Assembly (NCBI RefSeq): GCF_030269905.1
Contig: NZ_BSVC01000001.1
Coordinates: 124,001-188,000 of the forward strand
Source: Pelosinus sp. IPA-1
GTDB lineage: Bacteria; Bacillota; Negativicutes; DSM-13327
Reading direction: 5' to 3'
DNA length: 64,000 bases
The notes beneath the pieces were generated by a model. That model saw only the letters and a list, made by a program, of their open reading frames with translations. It was not told the DNA's origin and did not search any database. Of the stretch, positions 26,065-33,450 are shown one piece after another. Position 1 is the stretch's first letter; each line of letters begins with the position of its first letter. Position numbers and translations under genes: made by a program.

Positions 26065-27000
26065 TCATATAAATGCCATATAAACAGGGATAGCGAGTAT
26101 GGCAAAGAGTGTTGTAATAGTCACTAGAACCGCTGCATATTCTGCATCTGCTTCATAAACCTTAGCAAGGATTGTAGTTTGAGTCATAGACGGTAAGGCT
26201 GCTTGAATAACGAAAACTTTTTTCATTAAGTCTGGAATGGGGATAACAGATGCAACTAACAAGACTGCAATTGGTGAAATAACAAATCTTCCTATTAATA
26301 CTGCGATGACATCTTTACTAAGTTGTATTGTACTTAATTTGACTCCAAATATTGCAATTCCAATAAAAAGCATGGATAACGGAGTTGTCATATTACCTAA
26401 ATATTTGCAAGTGCTCATTATAAAATTGGGTAAGGGAAGTTCTAGGAGGATGAGTGCTACTGCTAACATAAAGCCTATAAATGGCGGTGAAAATACTCTT
26501 TTAACCGTATCAATACTAATTATTTTAGAAGGGACTGCCTTCCCGGACAGACTGATGGAGTAGTTTCCGATTGTCCAAAAAAGAAAAGCATTTGCAAGAA
26601 AATATACGAGGACATAAGGTATGCTATTTTCTCCCATTAAAGCTAGGTTTACTGGGACTCCTATAAAAAGAGAACTTGAGCAGAAAAAGGCTGAGCGAAA
26701 AATACCTTTTCGATTAGGGGGTAAATGAAGAAGGTTAGAGATTAGAAAGCTGATCATAAAGCTAATGATCATCGAGAGAACAGGAACGATAATTCCACTA
26801 AACAGGGTTATAAAATGCTCCTTGTTAAATGTATTGAGTAAGTTCCAAACCATGTAAGTTGGTAAGGAAACGTAGGTAACTAATTTGGGAAGTAGCTTTG
26901 AGTTTTCGGGGTTAAACCACCCTTTGCCAGTAAGAATGTATCCTAATGAAACCATAATAATAATACTTATTAATCCTTCAATTGCATGTAAAAAGACCAT
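26065..27000 (-). CDS. AEC-family permease (auxin efflux carrier type)
   Basis: A 311-residue membrane protein of the AEC family with about ten hydrophobic segments. Bacterial members include malate and malonate permeases. LPTYMVWNLL in the first half and the closing ILAKVYEADAEYAAVLVTITTLFAI are characteristic. The start is set at the ATG at 27000 because AGGAGG lies between it and an upstream in-frame ATG at 27015. It follows the truncated response-regulator gene on the same strand, with a hairpin between them. Together with the DASS carriers it probably moves carboxylic acids. Confidence 0.85.
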   Translation of the reverse strand: MVFLHAIEGLISIIIMVSLGYILTGKGWFNPENSKLLPKLVTYVSLPTYMVWNLLNTFNKEHFITLFSGIIVPVLSMIISFMISFLISNLLHLPPNRKGIFRSAFFCSSSLFIGVPVNLALMGENSIPYVLVYFLANAFLFWTIGNYSISLSGKAVPSKIISIDTVKRVFSPPFIGFMLAVALILLELPLPNFIMSTCKYLGNMTTPLSMLFIGIAIFGVKLSTIQLSKDVIAVLIGRFVISPIAVLLVASVIPIPDLMKKVFVIQAALPSMTQTTILAKVYEADAEYAAVLVTITTLFAILAIPVYMAFI

Positions 27001-27050
27001 GTTTACCTCCTGCATTTGCTATAAGTTATGATAATGAAAAATTGTAAAAT

Positions 27051-27087
27051 AGAATACTCTTACATTGATTATGGCAAGAGTATTTCT
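27051..27087 (-). terminator. Hairpin between response regulator and AEC genes
   Basis: On the minus strand AATACTCTT and AAGAGTATT form a nine-pair stem followed by CTATTTTA. It could be a weak terminator for the response-regulator transcript or an attenuator ahead of the AEC gene. Confidence 0.45.
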
Positions 27088-27123
27088 TTACTCAATAATT
27101 AGGAAGAAGGCTATTGGGAGATT

Positions 27124-27576
27124 TTAGACTTGAAGGGAAGATTTTTTTAATTTATATCCATCAAGGTCCCTTTGACTTAAAGCGCTCTTGCAGGTAAGTT
27201 GCTGCCAAAATTCACGGTAAGAAAGTAAAGAAGATTGAAGTCGATCAAATTTAAAGGGTTTAAGTATATAATCAAATATCCCGTGACGTAAAGCCCAATG
27301 GATTGCGATACCATCAGTTATTTCAGTAATTATAATAAAATCAATTGGCAGCTCTTCTGTTCGAGCAAAAGAGATCACTTCTATTGTGTTACTATCTGAG
27401 ACACAATCATTAATAATTACTAAATCAGGTTTCTTCCTAGCTAATAGTTCGAAAACCTCACTTTGATTTTTGCCAATCCCTATTAGTGTAAAGCCACCTA
27501 CCTCTTGAATATAGGATCTATGAATGTTAGTAATAACAGCTTCAGGATCTACAATCAATATTTTAATATCGGTCAT
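27124..27576 (-). CDS. Receiver-domain protein, CitB/DcuR-like, lacking DNA-binding domain
   Basis: A 150-residue protein with a response-regulator receiver domain (about residues 1-120): ILIVDPEAVITNIHRSYI, an acidic site region at VIINDCVSD, and a conserved Lys in ILKPF. The spacing and the trailing LSQRDLDGYK resemble the CitB/DctR/DcuR group, which controls citrate or C4-dicarboxylate genes, but those proteins are about 220-240 residues and end in a helix-turn-helix. Here translation stops right after the linker and only about 120 bases remain before the next gene. No histidine kinase gene is adjacent. One aspartate of the acidic pair seems replaced (VDPE instead of VDDE). ATG 27576 is preferred, nine bases after GGAGG. 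Confidence 0.7.
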   Translation of the reverse strand: MTDIKILIVDPEAVITNIHRSYIQEVGGFTLIGIGKNQSEVFELLARKKPDLVIINDCVSDSNTIEVISFARTEELPIDFIIITEITDGIAIHWALRHGIFDYILKPFKFDRLQSSLLSYREFWQQLTCKSALSQRDLDGYKLKKSSLQV

Positions 27577-27809
27577 AGTCGACATCCTCCGGTATATTAT
27601 TATTTTGTATCATCGTTACTTCTTTTGTGTTTAATTTTAATGAAGGACAAGCAGATGTAGCAATAATAGGGCCAATTAATGAAAAAGAGAATCTGTTTTG
27701 ACAATACCTAACCTTTCTTATATCATTATAGCAAAGCATTAGATATATATATAATATTGAAAAAGTTACTTTGCTATACGAAAAAAATATGTCAGAAGGA
27801 TGGGGTTTT

Positions 27810-28688
27810 GTGAATAGTAAGCAGCTTACCTATTTTTTGGCCATTGCTGAGGAGGGGCAAATTTCAAAGGCTGCCAAGCGGTTACATATGGCCCAACCTC
27901 CATTGAGTCAACAACTTAAATTATTAGAAGAAGAATTAAATGTAAAATTAGTAGAACGCGAACGTCGAGGAATCATATTAACCGACGCGGGCCATTTGCT
28001 CTATAAAAGGGCGGCCCACATATTAGAATTCATGAATATGACTACGAAAGAATTAAAAGAATTAGATGAAGGATATACAGGAACCTTATCGATTGGAGCT
28101 GTTGCATCCTCAGGAACGACCTTCTTACCCTTCAAAGTTGTCAACTTCCATAAACGCTATCCCCATATAAGTTTTCAGCTATGGGAAGGTGACACAAACA
28201 AAATTTTAGATTTACTGAATACTGGAATCATTGAAATAGGTATTGTAAGAGCAGTTTTTGATTCAAGAATGTATCATTCCGTGAATTTACCGAATGAACC
28301 CATGGTAGTTGCCATGTGCAAATATTGGGAAGATAAAGAACAGGCGACTCAACATATAAAGTTAGAAGAACTTGTCGATAAGCCCTTATTACTTCATCGG
28401 AGTAATGAAAGTATGATTGTGGAGTGTTGTCAGAAAAATGGTTTTGAGCCTCAAATTTTGTGTCGAGGGGACGATGTTAGATCCTTACTCGTATGGGCTG
28501 ACGCAGGATTAGGCATGGCTATAGTACCTAAATCGGCAGTAGGTCTTGTGCCGAGCAACACATTAATATACAAAGAAATCATTGAATCTTCCTTAGAAAT
28601 AAAAAAAGCAATTATTTGGCTGCGAAATCGCTACCTCTCAGCGAGTACTAGGAATTTTATAGATATGATACTGTCAGACTTATCGTAA
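27810..28688 (+). CDS. LysR-family transcriptional regulator
   Basis: A 292-residue LysR protein with helix-turn-helix ISKAAKRLHMAQPPLSQQLKLLE and an effector domain resembling the CysB/GltC group. The start is set at GTG 27810 because AAGGATGGGG at 27796-27805 precedes it and the product then begins MNSKQLTYFL, the usual LysR N terminus; upstream in-frame codons add 13 residues without an RBS. It is divergent from the response-regulator gene and directly upstream of the aminotransferase gene, which it may control through the palindromes at 28753-28784. Confidence 0.88.
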   Translation: MNSKQLTYFLAIAEEGQISKAAKRLHMAQPPLSQQLKLLEEELNVKLVERERRGIILTDAGHLLYKRAAHILEFMNMTTKELKELDEGYTGTLSIGAVASSGTTFLPFKVVNFHKRYPHISFQLWEGDTNKILDLLNTGIIEIGIVRAVFDSRMYHSVNLPNEPMVVAMCKYWEDKEQATQHIKLEELVDKPLLLHRSNESMIVECCQKNGFEPQILCRGDDVRSLLVWADAGLGMAIVPKSAVGLVPSNTLIYKEIIESSLEIKKAIIWLRNRYLSASTRNFIDMILSDLS

Positions 28689-28696
28689 GGATAAAA

Positions 28697-28742
28697 GTGA
28701 ATAGGTCACAATATGGTACAACATAATCTGTGATCTATTCAC
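28697..28742 (+). other. Long inverted repeat after LysR gene
   Basis: GTGAATAGGTCACA (28697-28710) pairs with TGTGATCTATTCAC (28729-28742), one mismatch. No T run follows, so termination is doubtful; it may be a structured leader or 3' end signal. Confidence 0.45.
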
Positions 28743-28752
28743 ATAGACGCTA

Positions 28753-28784
28753 GTTGATACCTCTGGTATTATTTAAGTATCAAC
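28753..28784. promoter_or_regulatory. Nested palindromes, candidate regulator site
   Basis: GTTGATAC (28753-28760) and GTATCAAC (28777-28784) form an outer palindrome; ATACC-TCT-GGTAT (28757-28769) forms an inner one. The ATAC/GTAT pair resembles LysR-type sites. It lies 100 bases upstream of the aminotransferase start and next to a LysR gene. Confidence 0.4.
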
Positions 28785-28811
28785 AAAATATGAGCATGTA
28801 TTTAGCAACGG

Positions 28812-28851
28812 CGCTGAATGTATATCCTGGAGATATATTCAGCGTTTTTAT
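28812..28851 (+). terminator. Terminator-like hairpin 15 bases before aminotransferase RBS
   Basis: GCTGAATGTATATC (28813-28826) pairs with GATATATTCAGC (28832-28843), one bulge, followed by GTTTTTATTTTT. It lies between the LysR gene and the RBS of the aminotransferase gene, so it is either the LysR terminator or an attenuator. Confidence 0.75.
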
Positions 28852-28882
28852 TTTTATAAAAATGTTAAGGAGGGACTTTATA

Positions 28883-30202
28883 ATGGATAATGGAAAAAGT
28901 AAGACTGAAACACTGATACAAAGAAAAAACAATGCAGTTGCTAGGGGGATCGCTAACTCGACAGGGGTTTTTGTAGAAAAGGCCAGTGGAGCGGTCATTA
29001 CAGATGTAGAGGGTAGGGAGTTTCTTGATTTTTATGCGGGTGTAGGGGTTTTAAATGTTGGTCATTGTCCAGAACCAGTGGTTAAAGCCATACAAAAACA
29101 AGCGGAACAATTACTTCATTCATTTTTTGCCATTGCCATGTATGAACCCTATGTCCAGCTGGCAGAAAAAATGAACTCTCTAATGCCTGGCTTGTCTCCG
29201 AAAAAGACGATGTTTGCTAATAGTGGTGCAGAAGCCGTTGAGAATGCGGTGAAAATTGCCCGCCATGCAACGAAAAGAACCGGAATCATATCTTTTGAAT
29301 GTGCATTCCATGGACGTACTTTTATGACCATGGGTCTTACCAGTAAAGTAAAACCTTATAAATATGGTTTTGGACCTTTTGCTCCGGAGGTTTACAAGGT
29401 TCCTTCTGCATATTGCTACCGCTGCCATTATCGTTCTACCTATCCAGGTTGTGGAATGCATTGTCTAGAAAATTTTGAACGGTTTTTTACAGCAGAAATT
29501 GATGCTGAGCATATTGCAGCTATGATTATTGAACCAGTGCAGGGAGAAGGTGGTTTTCTCGTACCGCCACCAGAATTTTTGCCAGGTCTTAAGGCTATCT
29601 GTGAGAGTAAGGGAATCTTATTAATTGCTGATGAGGTACAAAGTGGTTTTGGTCGTACAGGGAAAATGTTCGCCATTGAAAATTGGGGTGTGGAACCGGA
29701 CTTAATGACTACGGCGAAGTCAATCGCTGCTGGTGTTCCTCTCAGTGCTGTAACAGGCAAGGCTCAGTATATGGATGCACCTGACGCTGGTAATATTGGC
29801 GGGACCTATGGTGGCAATCCTTTAGCCTGTGTGGCGGGTTTAGAGACGATAAAATTAATTGAGGAAAACAATCTCTGTAGCCGGGCATCAGAAATTGGCC
29901 ACAAAACCATGAAGAGACTGGAAGCCTTACAGGAGCGATGTTGTGCTATCGGTGATGTGAGGGGGATTGGTGCGATGATTGGTATTGAACTAGTCAAAGA
30001 CCGAAAAACGAAAGAACCAGCGAAAGAATTGACTGGCAAGGTAGTGAAATATTGTCTGGAACAAGGTGTAATGCTAATTAGTGCTGGTATTTTTAGTAAT
30101 GTAATTCGGTTATTGATTCCTTTGGTGGTTACTGATGAACAATTAGATCGTGGACTTACGGTTTTAGAACAAAGTATCCTAAAAGCTGCTGCCGAAGAGT
30201 AA
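28883..30202 (+). CDS. gabT: Class III aminotransferase (4-aminobutyrate type)
   Basis: A 439-residue PLP enzyme of aminotransferase class III, most like 4-aminobutyrate aminotransferase. DEVQSGFGRTGKM contains the PLP-contact Asp, and TTAKSIAAGVPLSAV holds the Schiff-base Lys. A Cys-rich insertion CYRCHYRSTYPGCGMHC is present, as in many Firmicute GabT proteins. ATG 28883 follows AAGGAGGGA; an in-frame extension of 43 residues upstream runs through the terminator hairpin and is rejected. The following gene encodes an amino-acid permease, which fits uptake plus transamination of GABA, beta-alanine or another omega-amino acid. Confidence 0.82.
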   Translation: MDNGKSKTETLIQRKNNAVARGIANSTGVFVEKASGAVITDVEGREFLDFYAGVGVLNVGHCPEPVVKAIQKQAEQLLHSFFAIAMYEPYVQLAEKMNSLMPGLSPKKTMFANSGAEAVENAVKIARHATKRTGIISFECAFHGRTFMTMGLTSKVKPYKYGFGPFAPEVYKVPSAYCYRCHYRSTYPGCGMHCLENFERFFTAEIDAEHIAAMIIEPVQGEGGFLVPPPEFLPGLKAICESKGILLIADEVQSGFGRTGKMFAIENWGVEPDLMTTAKSIAAGVPLSAVTGKAQYMDAPDAGNIGGTYGGNPLACVAGLETIKLIEENNLCSRASEIGHKTMKRLEALQERCCAIGDVRGIGAMIGIELVKDRKTKEPAKELTGKVVKYCLEQGVMLISAGIFSNVIRLLIPLVVTDEQLDRGLTVLEQSILKAAAEE

Positions 30203-30230
30203 TGTAGTTTAAATAAAATAGCTGCAAGCA

Positions 30231-30276
30231 AAGACGCTTGTCAACAATTATGAGGTTGTTGATGAGCGTCTTTTTA
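30231..30276 (+). terminator. Terminator-like hairpin 15 bases before permease RBS
   Basis: AAGACGCTTGTCAACAA (30231-30247) pairs with TTGTTGATGAGCGTCTT, small internal loop, followed by TTTATATA. It separates the aminotransferase and permease genes and lies immediately before the permease RBS AAAGGAGG. Confidence 0.75.
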
Positions 30277-30300
30277 TATAAAAAAAGGAGGCGAACAGAT

Positions 30301-31710
30301 ATGAAAGAACAATCCTTATATTTAGAAAAAGAGAACTTGAAGAAAGATCTAAAAGACAGACATATCCAGTTGATTGCTATTGGTGGTGTTATTGGCGTTG
30401 CTCTATTTATGGGGTCTGCTCAGGCTAGTAAGATGGCAGGACCAGCTCTCACGTTAGCCTATGCCCTCGGCGGTATCGTTATGTATTTTGTACTGCGTGC
30501 ATTAGGTGAAGTCGCTGTAGAACATCCTGTTGCTTCATCCTTTGCTGGCTATGCCAGAGCCTTTTGCGGGCCGCTAGTTTCCTTTGTTACTGGATGGACT
30601 TATTGGTACCAATGGGTTGTCTTGGCTATGTGTGAGATTTCAGCAGTCGGCATGTATATGAAATACTGGTCACCAGATATAGAACAGTGGATTCCTGCGC
30701 TGATTTGCCTTGGTGTAATTCTCGCCATTAATTTAGTTGCAGTGAAATATTACGGCGAGTTTGAATTTTGGTTTGCGCTAATTAAAGTTGTGACTATCAT
30801 AGCCATGCTGCTAGTTGGCTTTGCAATGATTCTCTTTGGTCTTGGTAACGACGGGGTGGCAATTGGTTTTTCTAATCTATGGACTCACGGAGGTTTTATG
30901 CCTTTTGGTTGGAGTGGTGTAGCCATGGCGTTGGTTATGGTAGTGTTTGCGTATTCAGGAGTTGAACTAATCGGAATTACCGCTGGTGAAGCCATTAATC
31001 CTGAGTCCTCTCTTAAATCAGCGATTGATAAGGTGTTTTGGCGAGTATTGGTTTTCTATGTTGGCTCTATGGTAGCCATTCTGTCTATTTTTCCTTATGA
31101 TACGTTGCCGAAAGGCATTAGTCCCTTTGTGATGATCTTTGAAAAAGCGGGCATTCCTTATGCAGCTTCCATTATAAATGTTGTAATTTTGTCCTCGGCA
31201 GCTTCTTGCTTAAATAGTGGTATGTATGTTTGTGGACGAATGCTTTATGGATTAGCACTTAGAAATGAGGCTCCCGCATTTTTAGGGAAATTATCAGGCA
31301 GTCAAGTTCCCGCTAATGGCATTCTATTTTCTAGTGCTGTTTGCTTGATAGGTGTTTATCTAAATTATGCATCTCCAGATAGCGTATTTTATTATATGTC
31401 GGCGATCACAACAACGGGTTGTATGTGGACTTGGTCATTGATCATGTATATTCAGTTTAAATGGCGAAAAAGCCTTAGTAGTGAGCAAATTACTCAGTTA
31501 AAATATCCTATGCCTTGTTATCCATATGCTAATTATGCAGTAGGGATATTTATGCTGGCTGTAACCTTAGGTATGGGATATGACCATGATAATCTGGTAG
31601 GATTATATGTTGCACCTGTTTGGTATGGTGGTCTTTATATTGTATATAAACTATTAAAAATTGGTGAAGCCCAACAGAAAGCTGATTTGAGCATTCGTAC
31701 AGAATGGTAA
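30301..31710 (+). CDS. Amino-acid permease (APC superfamily)
   Basis: A 469-residue inner-membrane amino-acid/proton symporter with 12 hydrophobic segments. The N-terminal RHIQLIAIGGVIGVALFMGS and the following GGIVMYFVLRALGEVAVEHP are signatures of the AAT/GabP group. It follows the aminotransferase gene by about 100 bases, so GABA or a related amino acid is a likely substrate. ATG 30301 is chosen because AAAGGAGG lies just upstream; a longer frame reaches into the preceding hairpin. Confidence 0.9.
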   Translation: MKEQSLYLEKENLKKDLKDRHIQLIAIGGVIGVALFMGSAQASKMAGPALTLAYALGGIVMYFVLRALGEVAVEHPVASSFAGYARAFCGPLVSFVTGWTYWYQWVVLAMCEISAVGMYMKYWSPDIEQWIPALICLGVILAINLVAVKYYGEFEFWFALIKVVTIIAMLLVGFAMILFGLGNDGVAIGFSNLWTHGGFMPFGWSGVAMALVMVVFAYSGVELIGITAGEAINPESSLKSAIDKVFWRVLVFYVGSMVAILSIFPYDTLPKGISPFVMIFEKAGIPYAASIINVVILSSAASCLNSGMYVCGRMLYGLALRNEAPAFLGKLSGSQVPANGILFSSAVCLIGVYLNYASPDSVFYYMSAITTTGCMWTWSLIMYIQFKWRKSLSSEQITQLKYPMPCYPYANYAVGIFMLAVTLGMGYDHDNLVGLYVAPVWYGGLYIVYKLLKIGEAQQKADLSIRTEW

Positions 31711-31744
31711 GTTCGGTTATCTTTGAGGATTAGGTAAAGGATTG

Positions 31745-31778
31745 AGCCAGGCAGGTGACTGCTTGGCTTTCCTGTTTG
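31745..31778 (+). terminator. Hairpin after permease gene
   Basis: GCCAGGCAG (31746-31754) pairs with CTGCTTGGC (31759-31767), one wobble, followed by TTTCCTGTTTG. A moderate terminator for the plus-strand permease gene. Confidence 0.55.
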
Positions 31779-31793
31779 TCAATTCATAGAAGT

Positions 31794-31822
31794 AAAAAAA
31801 TGGAGCACAAGTGTGCTCCATT
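31794..31822 (-). terminator. Terminator of amidase gene (minus strand)
   Basis: ATGGAGCACA and TGTGCTCCAT (31800-31821) form a perfect ten-pair stem; read on the minus strand it is followed by TTTTTTT. It lies 49 bases past the amidase stop. Confidence 0.85.
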
Positions 31823-31870
31823 ACGAGGATACTTAAAAATTTCTAGAAATAGAATGGTTAGAGGGCGCAC

Positions 31871-32578
31871 TTATTGCGCGAAATATTTTTTAATTCCATT
31901 ATAAATTCCAAGTGCTGCTTTTTTGTCAAAAGTAGGATTAGAGAGTAGTTTTTCTTCTTGCGGATTGGAGATAAAAGCGACTTCTGTTAATATGGCTGGC
32001 ATCGTTGTGTTTTTGAGAACATAAAAATCATTAGGTTGATAGCCTCTATCAGATAATTTTAGTTGGCTAACCATACTATCTTGTACTAAACTGGCAAAAG
32101 TATCGCTATTGCCGTAAAAATAAGTTGCTGTACCACTGACAGGTTCGTCAGAAGCGTCAGCATGAATGCTAACAAACAAGTCTGCACTAGCCTGGTTTGC
32201 AATTGCAACGCGAGCCTGTAGTTCGTCAATATCTGATGTTCCTTCATTGGCAACATCCTTGTCAGAGGTACGGGTCAAGATGACCTTCGCTCCTCCATCC
32301 GATAGTAACTTACCTAGATCACGAGCAATGGCCAATGTAACATTTTTTTCGGCAACATGATTAGGGCCTATAGCGCCAGTATCACTGCCACCATGACCAG
32401 GATCAACAACGATTACTTTGCCTTTCAGTGTAGAATTTTTCGTTTGGTTACTTTGAAGACCTATAAAGTTGATGATATTTTGACTCAGTGTATCAAAGGA
32501 AGCGGCACTCGCCGTAGCTGCCGGTAAGCTAGTTAGTAACATTAATAAGATTAGTAAAAGAGGCGTTTGTTTTTTCAT
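31871..32578 (-). CDS. N-acetylmuramoyl-L-alanine amidase (Amidase_3)
   Basis: A 235-residue exported cell-wall hydrolase. Signal peptide at residues 1-26 (cut near ASA-AS), then a zinc amidase domain: VDPGHGGSDTGA with the first His, a Glu in AEKNVT, SIHADAS with the second His, and the catalytic Glu in LTEVAFISNPQEE. It cuts the amide between muramic acid and the peptide stem, for cell separation or wall turnover. The start at 32578 follows AAGGAAAC; an upstream in-frame ATG at 32617 lacks a site. It stands alone, convergent with the permease gene and divergent from the riboswitch-controlled chemotaxis operon. Confidence 0.92.
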   Translation of the reverse strand: MKKQTPLLLILLMLLTSLPAATASAASFDTLSQNIINFIGLQSNQTKNSTLKGKVIVVDPGHGGSDTGAIGPNHVAEKNVTLAIARDLGKLLSDGGAKVILTRTSDKDVANEGTSDIDELQARVAIANQASADLFVSIHADASDEPVSGTATYFYGNSDTFASLVQDSMVSQLKLSDRGYQPNDFYVLKNTTMPAILTEVAFISNPQEEKLLSNPTFDKKAALGIYNGIKKYFAQ

Positions 32579-32792
32579 GTAATGTTTCCTTGCTAATTTT
32601 ATAGTTTTATGTGGCATTCAAATTATACTGTAATTACATTCTTCACAGCAAACGTAATATTTGCCATTCTCTATTATATTATAATGAGGCTTAAGTCCCA
32701 GAAAATTGCACCAAAGTCCTGAAATACGTTGACGAATATATGGAATAATAATATAATATAAGAAAATACTACATAGATAGACAAAAATTAAC

Positions 32793-32877
32793 AATATTGG
32801 CAAACCTATCGAAAGATAGGGACGCAAAGCTATGGGTCTACAGTCGCTGGGCGACCAAGACTGCCAGGCCGCCATGT
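32793..32877 (+). ncRNA. GEMM-I (cyclic di-GMP class) riboswitch aptamer
   Basis: The segment GGCAAACC, a GAAA-capped stem (CCTATC GAAA GATAGG), GGGACGCAAAGC and then a second stem ending GCCAGGCC matches, in order, the core of the Vibrio Vc2 GEMM-I aptamer, including the tetraloop and its receptor region. GEMM-I RNAs bind cyclic di-GMP; a few variants prefer cyclic AMP-GMP, and I cannot decide which from unaided numbering. A terminator follows 22 bases later, so the switch probably controls transcription of the chemotaxis genes that start at 33022. Confidence 0.9.
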
Positions 32878-32898
32878 TAGCTTACACTACCATGTATT

Positions 32899-32928
32899 AG
32901 GTCAGGCTACCCCTGATCTTTTTTTGCG
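32899..32928 (+). terminator. Terminator of the riboswitch expression platform
   Basis: GGTCAGG (32900-32906) pairs with CCTGATC (32912-32918), followed by TTTTTTT. It stands between the aptamer and cheY. Formation of this hairpin would stop the chemotaxis transcript. Confidence 0.75.
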
Positions 32929-33021
32929 TTTTTTTTAGGGTGAGGCAAAGGATAGCTGTAATAACCAGGTAACGATACATGATTGCAAGTTGATATTACT
33001 TGCCGATGAAAGGATGAAAAT

Positions 33022-33375
33022 ATGAAAGTACTTATTGTCGATGATGCCGTCTTTATTAGGTTAACACTAAAAATGATGTTGGAAAAAAACGGTTACCAAG
33101 TTGTGGGCGAAGCTGCAAATGGTGCAGAAGCAATCCTAAAATACAATGAACTTAAACCTGATCTGGTTACAATGGATATAACAATGCCCCAAATGGATGG
33201 TATAACGGCTTTGAAGGCGATAAAAAAGATGGATTCTAGTGCGAAAGTCGTTATGATATCGGCTATGGGGCAAGAAGCGACTGTAAAAGATGCCATCGTG
33301 TCTGGTGCTAATGGATTTATCGTAAAACCGTTTGTTGAAGAACAGGTCATTCGAGGGCTAAGCAAGTTTAAATAA
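33022..33375 (+). CDS. cheY: Chemotaxis response regulator CheY
   Basis: A 117-residue single receiver domain. The acidic pair Asp7-Asp8, the phosphorylated Asp52 in TMDITMPQMDG and Lys in IVKPF form the usual active site. It receives phosphate from CheA and acts on the flagellar or other motor. First gene after the GEMM-I riboswitch, with AAAGGATG before the ATG, and head of the che operon. Confidence 0.95.
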   Translation: MKVLIVDDAVFIRLTLKMMLEKNGYQVVGEAANGAEAILKYNELKPDLVTMDITMPQMDGITALKAIKKMDSSAKVVMISAMGQEATVKDAIVSGANGFIVKPFVEEQVIRGLSKFK

Positions 33376-33450
33376 AAAGACTAGATTTTGAAAAAAGCTA
33401 TGTAGTACCGTACTTCCAGTATCTGCAGTAATTTGTGAGGGTGATTGAAA

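Noticed and set aside
28754-28882. Longer N terminus of the aminotransferase
   Set aside because: The extra 43 codons run through a terminator hairpin and lack a ribosome site, while ATG 28883 has AAGGAGGGA in front.
32618-32875. Minus-strand open frame across the region before cheY
   Set aside because: It overlaps the GEMM-I aptamer, which explains the sequence conservation better, and the product matches nothing.
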